Source: Rhodobacteraceae bacterium HIMB11 (GTDB lineage: Bacteria; Pseudomonadota; Alphaproteobacteria; Rhodobacterales; Rhodobacteraceae). From it: 64,000 nucleotides of DNA. Positions 60,424 to 64,000 of this stretch are shown piece after piece. Under the pieces are notes generated by a model, which made no database searches, was not told where the DNA came from, and worked only from the letters and a program-made list of their open reading frames with translations. The stretch spans positions 1 through 64,000 of the forward strand of contig AVDB01000009.1 of the NCBI GenBank assembly GCA_000472185.1, given 5' to 3'. Each line of letters opens with the position of its first letter. Position 1 is the stretch's first letter. Position numbers and translations under genes: made by a program.

Positions 60424-61059
60424 TTATTTTTTGATGATTAATGCGCGGGCCAAATCATCTTTGTGTTTATGAACTGCGCTATCCCCATAAATCGCCACAG
60501 CGCGGGTTTCATAGGTGTTGTAATGATCCGCAACCGCATCCAAAGCGCGTTCAAAATGAAGCGCGTCCCAATGGTGTTCGTTGACCGAAATCACAATATG
60601 CCCGCCTGTTTTCGTCACGCGCAGTAGTTCGCCAATCGCCTCTGGTCCCACGTGGCCCAAGGTAAATGTACCCGAACTGACCACGCCATCATATGTGGCG
60701 TCATCAACGGGCATGGCATCGGTCACATCTGACCAAAAGACACGGTGATACAGACCCTTTTGTGCCGCAACATCCAGCATCTGTTGCGAAATATCCGTGG
60801 CATCCATGTCATAGGGGCCTAGGGGAACCATGACTTCGGCCAATGCACCTGTGCCTGCACCGATGTCCAACACCTTTGGCCCTCCGCCCAGCGCGTGATA
60901 AGTTTCGCCAACTTGGCGATGCAAAATATAATCCATACTGGCGCGGTAGCCTGTGTCGTAGGTTTCGGCCCAGGCTGCATAAAGTTTTATGTTGTCCTCT
61001 GGTGTTTCCAGATCATAGGCGGCCTCTAGGTTTTCAACACCTTCAAATGGTTTTTGCAT
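60424..61059 (-). CDS. SAM-dependent methyltransferase (class I)
   Basis: 211 aa from the ATG at 61059 with GAGGATAC just upstream. SAM-binding motif I VLDIGAGTGALAE, motif II-like ATDISQQMLDVA, and YDGVVSSGTFTLGHV with GGHIVISVNEHHW downstream. The N-terminus LYAAWAETYDTGYRASMDYIL is the UbiE/BioC-like cap. Substrate unknown. Third gene of the M20-LysE-methyltransferase leftward operon (11 bp gap). Confidence 0.85.
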   Translation of the reverse strand: MQKPFEGVENLEAAYDLETPEDNIKLYAAWAETYDTGYRASMDYILHRQVGETYHALGGGPKVLDIGAGTGALAEVMVPLGPYDMDATDISQQMLDVAAQKGLYHRVFWSDVTDAMPVDDATYDGVVSSGTFTLGHVGPEAIGELLRVTKTGGHIVISVNEHHWDALHFERALDAVADHYNTYETRAVAIYGDSAVHKHKDDLARALIIKK

Positions 61060-61070
61060 AGTATCCTCAG

Positions 61071-61664
61071 TCAAATAAAAATCAGGGCTGCGGAACTGGC
61101 CATCATTGCGGCCATGACCGTCATAAATGTGCGCCAAATCACGGGGCGCTGTAAATAACCTGCCAACAGATGCCCCGCGGTGGTCCAGAATAAGCATACA
61201 AACAAATTGATCAAACTAAACCCAAGGAACAGGCGCGCAGCCTCGGCCCAAATGTTTAACTCAATGGAAAACCCTGCCGAGGCGGCAAGGGCGACCGCCC
61301 AAACCTTTGGGTTCACAACTTGGAACAGGACCGCCTGAAAAAACGTAAACGGGCGATCAGTATTTTGTGCCTTGGCACGAGACGCGTTGATCAGTTTCCA
61401 AGCAAGCCAGAGGATCCAAAGCGCAGAAATCAGTTTGATTGTGAATTCCATGACGGGCAGGGCGAACAAGATACTTTGCACGCCTAAAACACTGGCCGCG
61501 GCCAACAGGCCCGTGCCAATTGGCACACCCATTAAGTGCGGCAGGGTTGCTCGAAACCCAAACCGCGCCCCCGATGTTGTTAGCATCACGACATTTGGCC
61601 CAGGCGAAAACAGTCCGGCAAATATGAACAGGAATAGGGGGAGTGAGGCTGCGAGAATGGACAA
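61071..61664 (-). CDS. LysE/RhtB-family exporter
   Basis: 197 aa with about five or six hydrophobic segments. N-terminal FIFAGLFSPGPNVVMLTTSGARFGFRATLPHLMGVPIGTG is the LysE/RhtB signature (PGPN...G...G...G). Exports amino acids or related compounds. It starts 2 bp after the amidohydrolase stop, suggesting that products of the hydrolase may be its substrates. Confidence 0.9.
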   Translation of the reverse strand: MSILAASLPLFLFIFAGLFSPGPNVVMLTTSGARFGFRATLPHLMGVPIGTGLLAAASVLGVQSILFALPVMEFTIKLISALWILWLAWKLINASRAKAQNTDRPFTFFQAVLFQVVNPKVWAVALAASAGFSIELNIWAEAARLFLGFSLINLFVCLFWTTAGHLLAGYLQRPVIWRTFMTVMAAMMASSAALIFI

Positions 61665-61666
61665 AA

Positions 61667-62839
61667 TCAGACGGCGTTCGGTGTCAGACGTTTTTCCGCA
61701 ACCCGCGCCATGATGGATGCGCCCACGGGCAAAACCTCAAGCCCCAAGGTGAAGGACGGATTGTGCAGCCCAACTGTCCCAACATGACCCACACGACAAT
61801 ACGCACCTGGAATGGATTTCAGCATATCCGCAAAATCCTCGGACCCTGTGGCGGGCTGAATTTTGTCTGATACATGATCTGCCCCCACGATGTCGGCGGC
61901 CGCATCCAAATAGGCCGAGCTAAGGTCGTGATCATTTTCCAAAACGGTAAAGGCGTGGCGAATGTCCAATTTCACCTCGGCGTCATAGGCCGTTCCGACG
62001 CCTTTGCAGATGGCCTGCATACGATCACAGACCAGATTGAAAATATCATCCTTGAAATATCGGATTGTCCCGCACAAATGCGCTGTTTGCGGAATGACGT
62101 TGTAGGCAGATCCTGCATGCACCTGTGTGATTGAGACGACGCATGTGTCCAATGGGGGAACATTTCGGCTGACGATGGCATTCAAATCGGTGATCAGTGA
62201 ATTTGTAATTTGAATGGCATCCTTGGAGTTTTGGGGCATGGCCGCATGCGCGCCTTTTCCTGCGACATGAATATCAAAAAACGCGGCCCCCGCCATTGCC
62301 GCCCCGCGGCAAATTTCAAAGGTGCCTGGTTTTCCGCTGGGCGAATTGTGCATGCCGTAAACTTCGTCACAGGGGAAGCGATCAAACAAACCATCCTCGA
62401 TCATGGCCTTCGCGCCGCCCAAACCCTCTTCTGCGGGTTGGAAAATTACGATCACCTCGCCCTGAAAATTGCGCGTTTCGGCCAAATGTTTCGCCGCACC
62501 CAGCAGCATTGTCGTATGGGCGTCATGACCACAGGCGTGCATTTTGCCATCCGTTTGCGATTTATAGGGCAGATTCGTTTCCTCATGAATGGGCAGGGCG
62601 TCCATATCCGAACGCAACCCCACACGACGGTTTCCTGCGTGCTTGCCCCGGATGACGCCAACGACACCCGTCACACCGATTTCTGTATGCACCTCATCCA
62701 CACCGAAATCGTTTAGGTATTGGGCCACAATCTGGCTTGTGCGCACCTCTTCAAATCCGATTTCAGGATGTTGGTGAAAATCCTTATAGATCACTTCCAT
62801 CTGATCTTTGAAATTTGAGATGACTGGCAAGATATTCAT
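61667..62839 (-). CDS. M20-family amidohydrolase (hippurate/N-acyl amino acid hydrolase-like)
   Basis: 390 aa. DFHQHPEIGFEEVRTSQIV is the family start; GLRSDMDALPIHEETNLPYKSQTDGKMHACGHDAHTTMLLGAA holds the metal ligands and GHD motif; FQPAEEGLGGAKAMIEDG supplies the Glu pair; FDIHVAGKGAHAAMPQNSKDAI is the dimerisation domain. Cleaves N-acyl or amide bonds in the cytoplasm. First gene of a leftward operon with LysE exporter and methyltransferase. Confidence 0.92.
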   Translation of the reverse strand: MNILPVISNFKDQMEVIYKDFHQHPEIGFEEVRTSQIVAQYLNDFGVDEVHTEIGVTGVVGVIRGKHAGNRRVGLRSDMDALPIHEETNLPYKSQTDGKMHACGHDAHTTMLLGAAKHLAETRNFQGEVIVIFQPAEEGLGGAKAMIEDGLFDRFPCDEVYGMHNSPSGKPGTFEICRGAAMAGAAFFDIHVAGKGAHAAMPQNSKDAIQITNSLITDLNAIVSRNVPPLDTCVVSITQVHAGSAYNVIPQTAHLCGTIRYFKDDIFNLVCDRMQAICKGVGTAYDAEVKLDIRHAFTVLENDHDLSSAYLDAAADIVGADHVSDKIQPATGSEDFADMLKSIPGAYCRVGHVGTVGLHNPSFTLGLEVLPVGASIMARVAEKRLTPNAV

Positions 62840-62951
62840 GTTGGCCCTCTATGCGACTGTGCGGTTGGCAATCACGTTACACTTGATTTTAGGTAGGTCA
62901 ATTTAGTTTGATAAAATCATACACCGAAACAGCAATGAAAGATCCAGTGGG

Positions 62952-63698
62952 ATGAGCACAGTTTACATTACAGGCGCAGGCGTCAGCGCCGAAAGCGGCA
63001 TTCCAACCTTTCGCGGGCAGGATGGGTTTTGGACGGTGGGTAGCATCAATTACACACCCCAAGAAATGGCAACGCGGGACATGTACATCAATGCACCAGA
63101 CGAATTTCTGTTGTGGTATTTTCGTCGTTTTGCAGCCTATCGAAATGTGATGCCAAATGACGTGCATCATTGGCTGTCCGACAAACGCCTTATCACCCAA
63201 AATATTGATGGATTAGACGGCAAGGCGGGCAATCCCGATTACATCCCAATCCACGGACGATTGGATAAGGTCACCATGCTGCATCAGCAGGGGGAATTGG
63301 TGCCGTTGCTTGATGCGCCTTGGGAACAGGTGGTTGAGGCCTGTCTTGATTTAGAGGATGATCAGGCGGTGAAATCGGCCCTGCTGGATGCATTCCGAAT
63401 TTCGAAAATCTCTTTGATCCCAGAAATGGGACATTCCTTAAAACCCTTTGTTTTGCTGTTTGATGAATATTACACTGATCTTTATCGCATGGGTGAGGCG
63501 GAAGATTGGATGTCAACGGCCACGCGTTTTGTGTTCATGGGCACATCCTTTAGCGTAAATATCACGAACATTGCTCTACGCGCGGCGATTATGACGGGGG
63601 CTGAAATTGACGTGGTTGACCCATCCCCAATTGATTTGAACATTGACCGCGTGACCTATCACGCGATGAGCGCAGCAGAGTTTATTGCAAAGACCTAG
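62952..63698 (+). CDS. Sir2-like NAD-dependent deacylase without zinc cysteines
   Basis: 248 aa. NAD-binding GAGVSAESGIPTFRG at residues 8-22, TQNIDGLDGKAG, and catalytic-type IPIHGRLDKV with the His. The Cys4 zinc site of typical sirtuins is missing (one Cys only in the region after the His), and the usual GExLP-type segment is LFDEYYTDL. This places it among divergent zinc-free sirtuins. Activity cannot be assumed. Its stop overlaps the convergent hotdog gene by 4 bp. Confidence 0.82.
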   Translation: MSTVYITGAGVSAESGIPTFRGQDGFWTVGSINYTPQEMATRDMYINAPDEFLLWYFRRFAAYRNVMPNDVHHWLSDKRLITQNIDGLDGKAGNPDYIPIHGRLDKVTMLHQQGELVPLLDAPWEQVVEACLDLEDDQAVKSALLDAFRISKISLIPEMGHSLKPFVLLFDEYYTDLYRMGEAEDWMSTATRFVFMGTSFSVNITNIALRAAIMTGAEIDVVDPSPIDLNIDRVTYHAMSAAEFIAKT

Positions 63699-64000
63699 TT
63701 CGGTACAAAAAACGTGGCTGACGCGCTGGCAACTGCACGCGCGCTGGGCATGGCCGTTAGGGTCGCTTCGCAAAATATGAGGGATCGACCTTGTTTGATC
63801 ACACGGGCCGCGCATGTGATCCGTTCGCCTTTTGCACCACTTAGGAAACGTGTTTCCAGATTGGTGGTCGCCACAGGTTTGAACCCATCCATGGCAGAAA
63901 AACAGGCAAAGACCATGGCCGTATCCGCAAGCGAGCTGAGCGCCTGACCGCACACGATCCCACCAACCCGTTCAATATGCGGGGTGATCGGAATTTCCAA
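63695..64000 (-). CDS. PaaI-like hotdog thioesterase (partial, C-terminus only)
   Basis: At least 101 aa; the frame runs off the right edge, so the N-terminus is missing and no start can be given. Visible hotdog features: HIERVGGIVCGQALSSLADTAMVFACFSAM (central helix), FKPVATTNLETRFLSGAKGERITCAARVIKQGRSLIFCEATL. These match PaaI-type acyl-CoA thioesterases. Convergent with the sirtuin-like gene, overlapping stop codons by 4 bp. Confidence 0.8.
   Translation of the reverse strand: MEIPITPHIERVGGIVCGQALSSLADTAMVFACFSAMDGFKPVATTNLETRFLSGAKGERITCAARVIKQGRSLIFCEATLTAMPSARAVASASATFFVPN

Noticed and set aside
1-64000. CRISPR arrays, insertion sequences, prophage genes, tRNA genes
   Set aside because: No regularly spaced repeats, transposase, integrase or cloverleaf-like sequences were found on either strand.

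Overview
The window looks like part of the genome of a marine alphaproteobacterium of the Rhodobacterales (Roseobacter group). This is inferred from a flagellar set organised like the Rhodobacter sphaeroides fla1 genes, a formate dehydrogenase locus with DUF3305/DUF3306/TorD/FdhX neighbours, a DmdA-like GcvT-family protein, and two small RNAs of the CCUCCC-loop (CcsR/'cuckoo') type. No rRNA, tRNA, CRISPR array, insertion sequence or replication origin was found.

Left third (1-24.4 kb), visibly more AT-rich than the rest: a gamma-proteobacterial-style sigma-54 flagellar cluster. A leftward operon holds flgP-flgT-flgA (flgA cut by the window edge). Rightward come flhA-flhF-flhG-fliA, an extra rod/hook-family protein, flgBCDEF and flgGHIJKL. 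Six matches to the TGGCAC-N5-TTGC (-24/-12) sigma-54 promoter sit exactly where operons should begin. Two of them lie on opposite strands and occupy the same DNA between flgB and an unknown leftward gene pair. FlgE (1465 aa) and FlgK (1353 aa) are giants. Two uncharacterised genes follow flgL, then a 0.4 kb very AT-rich gap where composition changes.

Middle (24.8-38.8 kb): single metabolic genes and short operons. They include an SDR epimerase, a hemerythrin-domain protein, a carnitine-dehydrogenase-like enzyme, a PNPOx-like protein, a FolB-like plus GcvT/DmdA-like pair, an isoprenylcysteine-methyltransferase-like membrane protein, rhodanese, a thioesterase, two exporters, ProX, a CcmE-like protein without the haem-binding His, a DUF3833 lipoprotein and a 2OG-Fe(II) oxygenase. 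The oxygenase is flanked by two predicted small RNAs of the same architecture: two stem-loops with CCUCCC in the loops, then a terminator. More inverted repeats lie next to the second RNA.

Right part (38.8-57.1 kb): a formate dehydrogenase island. TupABC (tungstate uptake), DUF6505, a biotin/lipoate-ligase-like protein, an Mrp/ApbC ATPase, DUF6494, a c-type cytochrome with a binding-protein-like N-terminus and a polyferredoxin flank DUF3305-DUF3306-torD-fdhX-fdhA-fdhB-fdhC-small membrane protein. A response regulator lacking the GAFTGA motif and a convergent dCache histidine kinase end the island. Together these would import metal, mature, export, wire to the membrane and regulate a respiratory, probably tungsten-containing formate dehydrogenase.

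Last part (57.2-64 kb): a cobalt-type nitrile hydratase operon (alpha, beta, accessory), a TIGR03084-type protein, a DUF3429 membrane protein, an M20 amidohydrolase-LysE exporter-methyltransferase operon, a Sir2-like protein and a truncated hotdog thioesterase.
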